Positions 13,231 through 23,590 of a DNA stretch of 64,000 nt are shown one piece after another; positions within the stretch are counted from its first letter, which is position 1; the number at the start of each line of letters is the position of its first letter. The position numbers and the translations under genes were made by a program. Source of the stretch: Falciphora oryzae (lineage: Eukaryota > Ascomycota > Sordariomycetes > Magnaporthales > Magnaporthaceae); the NCBI GenBank assembly GCA_000733355.1, contig JNVV01000001.1, positions 2,274,064 through 2,338,063 on the forward strand, written 5' to 3'. The notes beneath the pieces are model-generated. The model did no database searches. It saw only the letters and a list, made by a program, of their open reading frames with translations, and had not been told where the DNA came from.

Positions 13231-14899
13231 TCGCTCTCCTCGCTGTCTCTCGCTCGCTCCGCTCTCCACCCATCATCCCCTCTGCCCTTGTCCCTGTCAT
13301 CTCCACCCGCACGCAACACCCTTTTTATCTTTTGTGTTTTTATTCTCCTTCGAGAACCGCCCTGAGCAGGGGTCCGTCACCGGCGGCGCAGAGAACGAGG
13401 CCAGCGCCTACAGCACAGTACGGAGATGCTGAGCTGCCCGCCCCAGGGCCGTCGCACGCACGGGGCTGCCAGACCAGGGCAAGGGGCGGGTGAGGAGTGG
13501 GCGAACCAGGGGCGTGAGTGCAAGGAGGGCTCGTCGTTAGCCATCAGTCGTCATGATGCACAGTTGCATCCCATCCCCCGGAGCCGGCGCACAATGTACG
13601 ACGCATCTCCGTACGGTACCTGGCCTGGCTGTGCGGGAGGACGTGGACCAAGTTGCGTGTACATGCTCCCTTCGAGCCCGCTGGCGAGGAATGTGTGTAC
13701 CTGGAAACCCGCCGCCGCTGCCTCGTTCCCATGCCTGTAGCTGACGGCTTCTGGCCCAGGGCGGGCTTATTGCCTGGCTAGCGAGGCAGCGGCTGGCATT
13801 CGCAGGCAGAAAGGCAGGCAGCGTCCAGGCGCTGCCACCCGTGTGGTGCACCGGGCGCCGCGAGCGATTAGGTTGGGTTGTGACGGCGCACGCAGCCGCC
13901 TCTGATCAAGCGTCTCCTCTCGTGGATCCTCCGAGGCCACCCAACCCTACCGACCCAGCCGTACCCACGCAGCGAGGGACGTGGGTGCGGTGGCGTGGCG
14001 GCATGTCTCTTGGCCCTTCCGTGTTGAGTTGAGCGCAACCTGCCCTTCTGCTGACTGGGCAGAACACCACCACCACGTCCATGCTGCGCACCAGGGTCTT
14101 GCAGCACCTGCCCCGGACTGCTGCCACACTTGGTTTGGTCAAGCCGCCGCGCGCCCACGCTGGATAATATTGGCCGGCCCATCACACGCAAGCCAAACCC
14201 TTTTTTTTTTTTTTTTTTTGCCCTTCTTTTGCTTTTCTCTTTGCGCCGTCCCCATCCATCCACAACATCTGCAACCCGGTCTGATCCACCACTCTTTCTG
14301 GGACAATCCACAAGCACCCCCAGCCTCACACTCCCCATCTCCGAGCCTACGGCCTGGGAAAAAAGACTTTCCCTTGCTTGCACCCGGTCCCCACACCCTT
14401 GCAATGTATCTTTTTCTCTCCAGACCCAAGGTGAGGCCAAGGCAAGGCAGGCCATGGAATCCCTGCAGCCGCCATATGACGCAGGAGAAACAACTCCAAC
14501 GCTATTATCGTTCCTTTGAGCCACACGCACCCACACACTCACGTTGACAGGACACATACATGCCAATCCGCCCCGTTTGATTTATTATTCCCTTGGTTCC
14601 AACATACCGGCCATGCCCATGTTGTTTCTCTACGTACTAGCCCGAAATATCCCACGGGCCACTCCACATCCTCGTTTGCTTCCGCCCCTGGCACTTGGGT
14701 CTTGATATACCTTCAGCTTCGCACCCCTCCCGTCTTGCTCGCCTCTGTTCTTTATATCATCCAGCTCGACCTCACCACTACCACCACCACCACTACTTCC
14801 ACCATTACAGTCAACAGACCGTTGCAACTACCACTATCACAACCACGACACACTACTACTTCTACTCTTCATCTTCATCTTTTACCACCACATCACAAG

Positions 14900-16051
14900 A
14901 TGATGCCCATGACTTCATACATGGGCGCCAACCTCGTTGGCGGCCCTTCTCCCGTCAGGCATGATGCATTCCTCGACGACATCTCCAGGCAAATCAGCAT
15001 GTCCCAGCAGGCGAGGAGATATTCGCGAGGCTCCGGTGGACAATCCGCACACTCTCACAGCCACAGCCACAGCCAACACGCCGGCAACGCGATGCGAGTT
15101 GTGAAGCCTTCCACCAGTGCAAACAACAGCCCGAGGTCCGCCCTCATGCAGGCTAGGAGGAGGACTATGGTCAACGATGGTCTGCTGGCGAGGAGGAATC
15201 AGCAACTGCTGGAGCAGGCCTTCATCCCCAGCCCCGCGGTCGAGCCATCCTATGTCGACCCCACGAAGAGGGCAGGCCGCCCCGTGAGCTGGCACCCTTC
15301 GACCCAGATAGCGCAGCTTCCACAGCAGCAGCAGTTTTACACATACCAGCAGCCCCAGCAGACCTCGCCCTTGACCCAGTACCCGTTCCCGTCGTACAGC
15401 GAGGTCGATATCTACACCCAATATCAGCAGCAGTTTCCCCCTACGCCCGCAGCTTTCTCGGGATACAGCTCGCCCACTGCCTTCTCGCCGCTGTCGCTGC
15501 CCTACTCGACCTTTGACGCTCCTCAGTACACGCTGAGGGACGAGTGGACTGCTGCCCCGGCCCAACAATCCAAGGCGGCTGTCTCGCCCACATCCGACTG
15601 CCCGGAGCTCGACGAGCAGAGCACCAAGGCGCCATCGAGCACCTTGTCGGAGGCTGCCGCGCATTGGGCTGCCTTCACTCAGAACGGATTCGAAAAGGAG
15701 ACTGCTTCGCCCGCTACTCCCGAGACCTACCCCGTGGCTCTTGCCCCCGAGCCGGTGATCTCGTCGGAGGACAGCAGCTCCTACGGGCAACTTGAGGAGG
15801 AAGAGGAAGAGGAGGAAGGAGAGATCCTGATTGGCATGGGACTGTACGACCCACCGGAGAAGCCCCTGACCGACTCAACTCTCGACAGCTACCACGCTTC
15901 GGTTTCTCAGCTTCTCGGCTCTTCCTACAACTACCCGGAGCCCACGGGTAAGGGCCTGAAGCTCGAGGACGCGTGGGAGCCCCCGGTGAAGGAGGACGAC
16001 GAAGAGGAGGAGGATGGCGACGAAGACGCCGAGGGCGAGGAGTCGGAGTAG
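14900..16051 (+). CDS. Conserved-looking fungal protein of unknown function, low complexity
   Basis: Single-exon ORF of 383 residues with no domain I can name. The frame stays open 384 bases upstream, but that stretch is pyrimidine-rich leader (CACC, ACTACC runs). The first ATG with protein-like sequence after it is at 14900, so I start there. Visible parts are: DAFLDDISRQISM near the N-terminus; a His-Ser repeat (HSHSHSHS); a basic segment around QARRRTM; Gln/Pro/Tyr-rich middle (QQQQ, YTQYQQQ); and an acidic tail with runs of Glu and Asp. Two ordered-looking motifs lie near the C-terminus, ILIGMGLYDPPEK and PTGKGLKLEDAWEPP, and these are the best candidates for a conserved functional core. 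Probably an intrinsically disordered nuclear or regulatory protein; this is inference from composition only. Confidence 0.75.
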   Translation: MMPMTSYMGANLVGGPSPVRHDAFLDDISRQISMSQQARRYSRGSGGQSAHSHSHSHSQHAGNAMRVVKPSTSANNSPRSALMQARRRTMVNDGLLARRNQQLLEQAFIPSPAVEPSYVDPTKRAGRPVSWHPSTQIAQLPQQQQFYTYQQPQQTSPLTQYPFPSYSEVDIYTQYQQQFPPTPAAFSGYSSPTAFSPLSLPYSTFDAPQYTLRDEWTAAPAQQSKAAVSPTSDCPELDEQSTKAPSSTLSEAAAHWAAFTQNGFEKETASPATPETYPVALAPEPVISSEDSSSYGQLEEEEEEEEGEILIGMGLYDPPEKPLTDSTLDSYHASVSQLLGSSYNYPEPTGKGLKLEDAWEPPVKEDDEEEEDGDEDAEGEESE

Positions 16052-16584
16052 TTGGCGCGTAAACCATCTCTGCCGACGCCCACGCACATGAAATTTTGCG
16101 GAGCATGGTTTCCGCATCTGATCTCTGCATCTGTTTAGCTCTTCTCTCACAACTCACTGTACATACATAACTTACGACATAAGCGTGCATGGCGAAGCCG
16201 GCGAGCCGCCAAGGTAAGGGTTTGGACTTTAGCATGGGCGGCGAACACTTTTGCATTTTTGTTTTCTTTGGGGGGGCAAAACCTTGGGACACGGGATTAC
16301 ATCGGCTGGCAACGGATGGGACGGACGAATGGAACGGACTTGATACCCCAAACAACTGTTTTAGCAACAAAGGAGTTAGTCATTTTTTTTTCTTTTTATT
16401 CTATTCAAGATGGCTTCCGTCGACGGCTGCCGCACTTGTTTTTTTTTATGCTACCGCTGCGTTCCCTGATGCTGCTGCAGGCCCTGACGTGGTTAATTAT
16501 CTCGACGTAATTTTTGCCTGGGGTATGAGTGTATAACAGGAGCTGGGGCCGGGCTCGTGTTCACGATGTTGGGATGCTTCCGGA

Positions 16585-16594
16585 GGTACGTACC
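16585..16594. repeat. GGTACGTACC palindrome, copy 5
   Basis: Exact copy of the 10-bp palindrome, here within a longer near-palindrome (GGAGGTACGTACCTC), about 530 bp after the stop codon of the preceding gene. Confidence 0.9.
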
Positions 16595-17468
16595 TCTGGA
16601 AGTCTCCGGACGGCCTCAGTCGTTGGTGCAGCGAAAAGCACGCGGTAACGAATAAAAAAAAAAAGTCTATCCCATGTCTCCTTTGATGAGGAATGCGGTG
16701 GTCAGCAACAGCTCGCGCATCTGGCACCCACAGCACAATCATGTGCATACGTGCACCACCCCGTCATGGAAGATGCCAGCGGCAACGGAGCGCAGGAGGG
16801 GATGGGTTGGCTCGACACAGGAGGGCTCTGAAAAGGGAAACAGACCAAGGGGGGTCGGCGATCTGGAGGAGTTGGTGTGTGTGTGTGTGTGTGGTGGTGC
16901 CTTTGCCCCCCCGTTGAAGCACGGGCCAAAAAAGCCGCGATCTCTCCCGAATCTGAGATGGAAGAGCGAAGCCCTGGGCTGTGGAAAAGACAGTTGCCAA
17001 GGAGGGGAGGGGGGTGCGTGGGTGTGTGTGGATGGGAGAGGAAGGAGTGGTGGAACGTTTTCGCTCATTTTGCTGTTCCCACACCCCACAGCTCTCCACT
17101 CCCCCGAGCGGAGCTCTCTGCACTTCCTCCTCGAACCTGCGCAGGGCCCAGGATTCAGGGTTTTCTGGGGGTGTGGCTCCCCCCTCCCCGCCGACGACCA
17201 GGGGGTGGACCATGGACCATGGGTGTGTGGATGGATGGTGGGAAAGGGCCATTCGAGCCGGTCGGGGGGGCAGAGCCGCGCGAGCGACCATCCACCCTTG
17301 CCGACAAACCTCCCCTGTCCGTCCCGTTTTTCTCCCTCTCTTCTTTTTTTTTTTTTCTTCTCGAGGTGGGGCCCGTGCCCGTGCCCCATTGATCCCATCA
17401 TGGAAGCGAAGGGTGGTTGGGTGGGGTTGCTCGATGGCCCGGGCTTTTAAGCCCATTTCTTTTTCTTT

Positions 17469-17472
<4 letters not shown>

Positions 17473-17502
<30 letters not shown>
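17473..17502. repeat. T30 homopolymer tract
   Basis: Thirty consecutive T, the longest homopolymer seen in the window. Non-coding. Its length may be unreliable in the assembly. Confidence 0.9.
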
Positions 17503-17503
<1 letters not shown>

Positions 17504-19241
17504 GCGTTTGGTTAGACGGCTCAGAGAGCAAAACATGGAGGGTCTTTCGTGGTGGTAGGAGGTCCCTGGCAAGTTGGGCGAGTTGCCTTTTTTTTCTCTT
17601 CGGTCAATTCTTTCAAGCGGGTCGGGCGGAAGGAGCCACTGTGGTTGGCAGTGACACAGCACACCCCTCGGAGCCCTTCCCTTTTTCCCTTTCCTCTGGT
17701 GGTTGCCGATGCACACACCCTTCTCTCATGCACAATATTCACTCCCCCCCTCTCCGCGTAACACATACATAACCCTTGACCTACCCGCACGGCTTTGCCG
17801 TCGGGTGTCAGGGAAGCAAGAAAAAGCTCCATGGCTGAGGAGGCGGCGACTTGGGCGTTGGCTGGCGGCCTTTTTTTCCTTCACAAAAGCTGGATCGCCT
17901 AAAAACAGAACACCGACTCAAGGACCGCCTGCGGCCCCCTCCGATGCACCGCTGCAACCGCTCGCACCTGGGCGGAGGATGCGACGCTGAGTCGCCCGTC
18001 TGGCCCTTGTTCGTGTTTGTTTCCAACTGCTCGCTGGCCTGGCCGGCCTGGCTGGCGTTGCGTCCCCAAGCGCGCGCGCGCAGGCGTGAGGCAACATCAG
18101 CAGCAGTCACAGCATCCACCTTGGTCCGGGACACCGCCCTGCCCGCTTCTGCTTGCTTTGCCTGCTTTTGGGTGTTCTTGGGTTCGAGACAGGCCCATCC
18201 ATCCAGGCGAAGCACCAGTCGGCCGGCAACACAACACAACACGCAGCGCAGCACGCACTCTTCGCCCTGCAACCTGCAGTAACCCACCACCACCTCGCCC
18301 ACATTGAGTCCCCTCCCCTTTGCCACACGCGCCACCGGAAGGAGGGTTGCGAAAGCGGTACCTTGAAGGTATCTCCATGCACGCTGCAACACCTGTCTCC
18401 TGCTTTGTTTGCCGCAGCAGAAACACCTGCCTTATGCACCCGCGCAGTCGCCCATCCGATCGAGGCTGGGTGGCATCCGTGGGTATCACTTTTATGTTTT
18501 TAGATTTGCGCATCTTTCTCCTGAATCGGTCCTTCATCACAGTAATCACGCATGTTACAGTAAGCCGGATATTTCACTTGCTCGCTCTTGTCCTTTGAGA
18601 CCGAGAGGAGAGACGGCCAGGTTACGCGTTGGCTTCCCCTCTCACATGCCACGCCACGGCCGACGGGAAAAGCAAACGTGCCCCCCTCTCCGGCTCTCCA
18701 CGGGGCAACCAAGTACGCACCCACCAGGAGCCGGCGGAGGACGGTCTGTCGTGGTATGCCTTTTGCTTGCTAGCTCCGTCAATAAAGGCTGCCCACCTTT
18801 GGCAATGCGCTCGCCGGAATATGGGTGACCCCCAATATCCCGTATGCTCTGTTTGCGACACCACGTAATCTGTGCAAGCGTCGGCAGGAGGGGGGCAGGC
18901 AAGCAAGGCCCTCGAATCTCGGCCGCCCTTACCGCCTGGCCGCCTGGCCAGTCAGCCCGCCCGGCTCGCCAGGTGAGAGGCGCAGAAATACTTGGCATCG
19001 ATCGCGATGTTGCGGTCTAGGCAACCCTGCTGCTCTATGCGCGTGCGTCCTGAATTGGGAGGGGGGTTTGGCTTTCCCAGCTTTTGGGTGGAGTTCGGCA
19101 GCTGCAATCGCGAGAGGCGCTGACATGATTTTGTTGGGCGCTGCCGCATGCTTCTCGCGGCAAAGCTCCGGTGCATGAAATGGCGGCGCATTGGGCGGAC
19201 GCGCATGGGAAAGCAATTACTGGTGTGGCGGTTTTCACTAG

Positions 19242-19383
19242 TACTTGTGCGGACTAAAAGCGTCTCGCACTCGATCGGCCCTTTGGGGATAGAGTGCGGC
19301 ACGGCGACTTGTCGTTTTCCCCGCAACTTGTCGTTTTTTTGGAACATATTTCCCCATACAAATTAGCAGTAATTCAATGTACC
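19242..19383 (+). repeat. Left terminal inverted repeat
   Basis: 142 bp, base-for-base reverse complement of 19587-19728, including the TA at the outer end. Confidence 0.95.
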
Positions 19384-19586
19384 CTCGCATCAGCACGTGC
19401 CACGCCCAATCCGCATCTATCCGCGGGCAACAAGCCCTGTTTGAAGCACAACCAAAGCCAGGCGTGCACTTACAAGCCGGCGTGCTTGCGCAAATCGTAT
19501 TATTTTGCTGGCTGTATTTTATTAAATTAATTGCTGCTATTTGTAATAAGATAGACCTGGTTGGGCGGGTTACACGCTAATGCGAA

Positions 19587-19728
19587 GGTACATTGAATTA
19601 CTGCTAATTTGTATGGGGAAATATGTTCCAAAAAAACGACAAGTTGCGGGGAAAACGACAAGTCGCCGTGCCGCACTCTATCCCCAAAGGGCCGATCGAG
19701 TGCGAGACGCTTTTAGTCCGCACAAGTA
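19587..19728 (-). repeat. Right terminal inverted repeat
   Basis: 142 bp, identical on the opposite strand to 19242-19383. It is followed directly by GGTGAAGAAGAAG, a short GAA repeat outside the element. Confidence 0.95.
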
Positions 19729-20182
19729 GGTGAAGAAGAAGAAGAAGAAAAAAAAAAAAAGTGCATTGCAGGTGGCTTTACGCCTCGTCAAGCCGACAGG
19801 CTAGAGGGAGAAAAAAAAAAGCCAGGAAAGATGGTCACATGGAGGAAAAGCATGGTGCAGAGCCAAGAAAAGAAAAGAAAGATACCAGCGGATGGCTTCA
19901 GAATAGACAAACTGTTGGGTGCTGTGTAAAAATACCTGGTCGCGTTGGTCAGAGATTATGAAGGCGCAACTGACTGCTATGGTTGCTGTGTTTGCGGGTA
20001 GATTCCTGACGAAATGAGTGTATTCAGAACTCACTTTTAGCGGCGGTTGAATGTGGGAAAAATTTTGTCAGCCCATCGCAACAACCACAAAGGGTTGCTA
20101 GCGTCAACCCAAGCCACCTAGCTGGAAAACCCCAGCTACAAGCCCCGGGGAGACATCCCAAGCACTCAGCCGGTCGATCAAC
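19729..20182. other. LAS1 upstream region
   Basis: 454 bp between the transposable element and the LAS1 start. It holds a GAA repeat, short A tracts and no ORF of note. Any LAS1 promoter must lie here or in the element's arms. Confidence 0.5.
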
Positions 20183-21681
20183 ATGGTTCAATACGTCTTC
20201 ACGCCTTGGAAAGACCGCCGCGAGCTGCTCGAGGTCCGGGAGCAATTCTACCCGGACCTGGTCTCAGCCGCATCATCCTCGTCCTCGTCCTCTCTTGGCC
20301 GCCAGCGCCCGCGCCCGCCCAGGGATTCCAGCAATGGCCGTAGCGCCCGCACGAAGGCCGAGGGGCAGCGCCGCGCCGTCTCGCGCGTGTCCATGTGGAT
20401 GCAGCGCGGCGGCTGCCCTCACCTGGTCGAGTCCACCGCCATGCTGGTCGACGCCATCCTAGCCGACGAGGCCTCGGGCGGCTCCTACGCCGTGCGCGGC
20501 GCCTACTCTACTGCGTTTGGTCGGTAAGTTCGCCTGGATACTCTCTTCGCTCCCCCCTCGGCTGTCGAGAACGTTGACCGCCAGGGGGTCAATGTTCTGT
20601 GGCTATATGCTCTGGTCTATAATCGCTAGCCGCCTCAGGGGGACTGAGATAAGGCGACACCTCTCGCCTGGTCCGGGTCACGTCTGTGGTAGTCCAGGCC
20701 AGACTCAAGTGGGCTGGCCGCCGTCGACTCGATGGACAGAGCCGGCGGTTGCCTGAACAGCCACAAGTCCAGGAACCCAACTCGCACCGGCCAACACCAT
20801 TCTTAGCCCGCCCAGTCCCAAGGTGCCCAAATCATCGCGAACTAATCTCTGCCGTCGCCCCTTTCTTCCTCATGGCCGGGTAAATCGAAAGATTCGTGAC
20901 CGGCCTGCTCGACAGCCACCAGGACAAGTCCCACAAGATGAGCATGTACTCGGTCGCCAAGACCATCGGACTGCCGGCCACCTTCGTCGAGCTACGGCAT
21001 CAGGCCACTCACGAGCAGCTACCGTCATTGACGAGGCTGCGCGCCGGCGCCACCGCGGGCCTGGACTGGATCTGGGAGTACTACTGGAAGCAGCTCACCC
21101 CGGCGGCCACCACGAACGACGGTGGTCGTGGCGAGGCGGGAGAAGCTGAAGGTGCAGCAGCGGAGGGAGACGCAGCACCCGGAGACAGAGAAGATCGCAC
21201 CTGCAGGATCGCGCTCCTACAGCACCTCAAAGATGCAGAGGGCGCCGCCGGCGACGACTCGGGCTCGGTACGGCTCCGGGCGCTGGCCGACCGCTGGGGT
21301 CGCGCCAGGGTTCTCCGCATACTGGATGCCGTGGGCGACGAGGCGGCCTCGTCGATCCCCATGGACAACAAGCTGGTTCTCGGGACGCTGCGGCTTTCGA
21401 GGCAGGTGGCCGGCTTGGACCTGTCGCAGCCTGACGGGGGCCCATCACAGGAGCCGGATGGCGAGGACAAGAGCGCTGCAGTCTTTGTCAAGGACACGAC
21501 TGCGCTCAGGGCAGATCTGGAGCGATCTAGGCAGGAGCTGGCAGAGATGGAAGCGCTGGCGAGGGAACAGGAAGAGAAGCACGCGGCGGGGGAGGGGACG
21601 CCAGCGGCGGGCGATGCGAGAGGAGGCGGTTGGACCCGGCACGAGTTGCCATGGCGGTCGAAACCCATCGGAGTTGTGTAA
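20183..21681 (+). CDS. LAS1: Las1-like rRNA-processing endonuclease subunit
   Basis: Las1 partners with the kinase Grc3 to cut and process ITS2 during 60S ribosome maturation in the nucleus. Exons 20183-20523 and 20892-21681 encode 376 residues. The 368-bp intron (GTAAGT to AAAG, with an ACTAAT branch-like site) rejoins [12 protein letters not shown] in frame. Family motifs are clear: [10 protein letters not shown] at the N-terminus, [15 protein letters not shown], then the HEPN nuclease motif RHQATH (R-x4-H) in [14 protein letters not shown]. The C-terminus [16 protein letters not shown] fits the conserved Las1 tail thought to contact Grc3. A Ser-rich loop follows residue 28. The protein is shorter than yeast Las1 (about 500 residues), mainly in the spacer before the tail. 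The start ATG is the first in frame and begins the conserved block. Confidence 0.93.
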
Positions 21682-22153
21682 ACGCTACGTTCCTAACTAC
21701 CTATACGCGGACTTCAACGCATCTGCCCGATGCCTGGCGAAGCTTGATATCGCGACACCGGCCTCAAAGCAGAGATGCATGCATGCAGACCGTTTCTCGA
21801 TACCGTGCACATGTTGCGAAGTTTGCACTGTATTACATCGCGGGCCCCACGTCGGGATTCTCGGCCACTACGGCAATAATAACGTCACGTCCAAACTCGG
21901 TTCCCCTCACAACTCCAGACGGCTGACTCTATGTCCGTGGTATTGTCGAATGCGTGCTCTCCGCTGCTGCACTTGACCAGATCTCTCGAGCGCTGCACCA
22001 CACCTATGAGCCATTTCCGCCTGGGGACAACGCTTCTTCGGGGCAAACCAAATCGTGCTCTCGTGCCGGCAGTGAGTGCCAGCATGTAGCCGGTACCAGG
22101 CAGGGCCGACCGGGCAAGTACTAATGCGTCAATAGTTCTCACTACGCCGAAGC

Positions 22154-23590
22154 ATGCATATCAAGTCGATTCCTATGTGTATGACTGGCCCAGATATGTG
22201 ATCCATCGTCCACAAGACAGCCAGCCCTACTATCGTCGTTCGTTCATATCAGCTGACCTAAATCTCCAAACCAGGGGTGGGGAGCAGTGACAACTACGCC
22301 TATCTAGTTGTCGATGACAAGTCCAAAGATGCCGTCGTCATAGACCCGGCTCATGTCGAAGAGTGTGTTCTGCCCCCCAGGCATCAACAAGCAGGGCGAG
22401 ATGCTGATCAACGCGCCTGTGATCAAAGGGTCGCGCCCGTTTTGAAGCAGGAAATCGACGCCGGCAACATCAAGCTCAAGGCCATAGTCAACACCCACCA
22501 GTGAGTCTTTCTGCCTGTATGGCCTGCTCGCATCGACGCTGCGTCCTGAGACCTCGTGCCTCGGTGCTGACGAAAACCACCGCACCACCAGCCACTACGA
22601 CCATGCCGGAGGCAATAAGAAGCTGGTACACACAACCGCTCCCCGAAACCTAGACCGCCAGGCGGGAAGAGGAAACCCAAATCTGCCTCCCGCCAGATCG
22701 AAAAAAGGGAAATGAATGTGCACTGACTACTTGCTTACTTACTTGACAGCGGACCGCGCTCGGCCTCGACGACCTGCCCATATTCGGCGGCAAGAGCTGC
22801 GAGGCCGTGACCACGACGCCCGCCGACGGCGAGGGCTTCCCGTTCGGCAGCATCAAGGTCAAGGGCCTGCATACGCCGTGCCACACCCAGGACAGCATCT
22901 GCTGGTTCATGCAGGACGGGGACGACAAGATCGTCTTCACGGGTGACACGCTCTTCCACGGCGGTAAGCACAGCCGCGGTTCTAGTGCCGGAGTGAATGA
23001 TATGAGACGGGGCCTAGATCAGCAGGGACAGGAAAGCATCGTCTGACCGGGGCGACCGCGCTAATCGCTGTGTGCAGGCTGCGGCAAGTTCTTCGAGGGC
23101 ACCGGCGAGGAGATGCACAAGGCCCTGAACTTGACCCTGGGCGCCCTGCCCGATGACACGCGCGTCTTTGTAAGTGCTATACGACGGCTGCTGTGTTCTC
23201 TCCGCATGAGTCGAGTGCGGGCTCCGCTGACACCGTAGGCCAGCCCGGTCACGAGTACACCAAGTCGAACGTCAGGTTCGCCATCTCGGTCCTGCAGAGC
23301 GACCCGGTCAAGCAGCTCCGGGACTTTGCGGAAAAGAACCAGGAGACACAGGGGAAGTTCACCATTGCCGACGAGAAGGTATGTGGAGACGACGAAGCGT
23401 CCCAAGGAACGAGACAATTTCGACAAGTGTCTGATGAAGGCCAAACTAACGCCGCCTTGAATGGCGAAACGAGCAGAACCACAACGTCTTTATGCGGCCA
23501 GAGGACCCCGTGATCCAGCAGGCGACGGGGGAGACGGACCCGGTCAAGATCATGACCAAGTTGCGCGAGATGAAGAACAACTTCAAATGA
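22154..23590 (+). CDS. GLO2: Hydroxyacylglutathione hydrolase (glyoxalase II)
   Basis: Hydrolyses S-lactoylglutathione to lactate and glutathione, the second step of methylglyoxal detoxification. Eight exons: 22154-22178, 22275-22362, 22429-22500, 22592-22625, 22750-22963, 23078-23169, 23244-23378 and 23477-23590 (257 residues). The first exon is only 25 bases (MHIKSIPM); joining rebuilds [13 protein letters not shown], matching the family start. The metallo-beta-lactamase ligands are all present: THHHYDHAGG (split by an intron), the His in HTPCHTQDS, the Asp in [18 protein letters not shown] and the His in [12 protein letters not shown]. The C-terminal [10 protein letters not shown] segment belongs to the glutathione-binding domain. 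No mitochondrial presequence is seen, so the product is probably cytosolic. It lies 472 bp after LAS1 on the same strand; no functional link is implied. Confidence 0.95.

Larger units (their letters stand above)
1319..14899. other. 13.6-kb gene-poor region
   Basis: No ORF here carries a recognisable domain, and no chain of exons with fungal splice sites could be built. The sequence is GC-rich but studded with homopolymer tracts: A20 at 1984-2003, T23 at 2182-2204, mixed T at 3513-3545, A-rich at 3884-3910, A21 at 6110-6130, A21 at 9518-9538, T at about 10817-10836, A at about 12271-12294 and T at about 14200-14219. It also holds CA and GGT repeats, a 22-bp tandem repeat and four of the five GGTACGTACC palindromes listed separately. 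A TATAAAA at 7938 has no gene attached. The region may be upstream control DNA for the gene at 14900, may hold non-coding transcripts, or both. Confidence 0.7.
16052..19241. other. Non-coding interval left of the transposable element
   Basis: No supported gene. It holds the fifth GGTACGTACC palindrome, a GT-rich run near 16875-16893, several T tracts and the T30 tract listed separately. Long frames on both strands between 16.7 and 17.8 kb are GC-rich chance ORFs with homopolymer-encoded Lys, Phe and Pro runs. Confidence 0.6.
19242..19728. mobile_element. Palindromic non-autonomous DNA transposon (long-TIR foldback element, TA target)
   Basis: Bases 19242-19383 and 19587-19728 are perfect inverted copies over 142 bp. 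The outermost bases are TA, with CTTGTGCGGAC inside on each end, so TA is the likely target-site duplication, as for Tc1/mariner-type (Fot1/pogo-like) elements. The inverted repeat continues inward about 40 bp at lower identity (CTCGCATCAGC against TTCGCATTAGC), with mostly transition differences. The centre (about 19425-19550) is AT-rich and codes for nothing recognisable, so the element cannot move by itself. Each arm holds two direct copies of ACTTGTCGTTTT. It sits about 450 bp upstream of LAS1. Assignment to a superfamily is inference from the TA ends. Confidence 0.88.

Noticed and set aside
13868..14566. 232-codon minus-strand ORF
   Set aside because: Contains a Lys run from a T tract and no recognisable motif.
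14516..14899. Upstream extension of the frame of the 14900 gene (would give 511 residues)
   Set aside because: The added 128 residues are Thr/Ser/His-rich translation of a pyrimidine-rich leader and unlike the protein that follows.
16764..17531. Overlapping long ORFs on both strands
   Set aside because: Pro/His/Lys-rich translations of simple sequence; frames on both strands are equally long.
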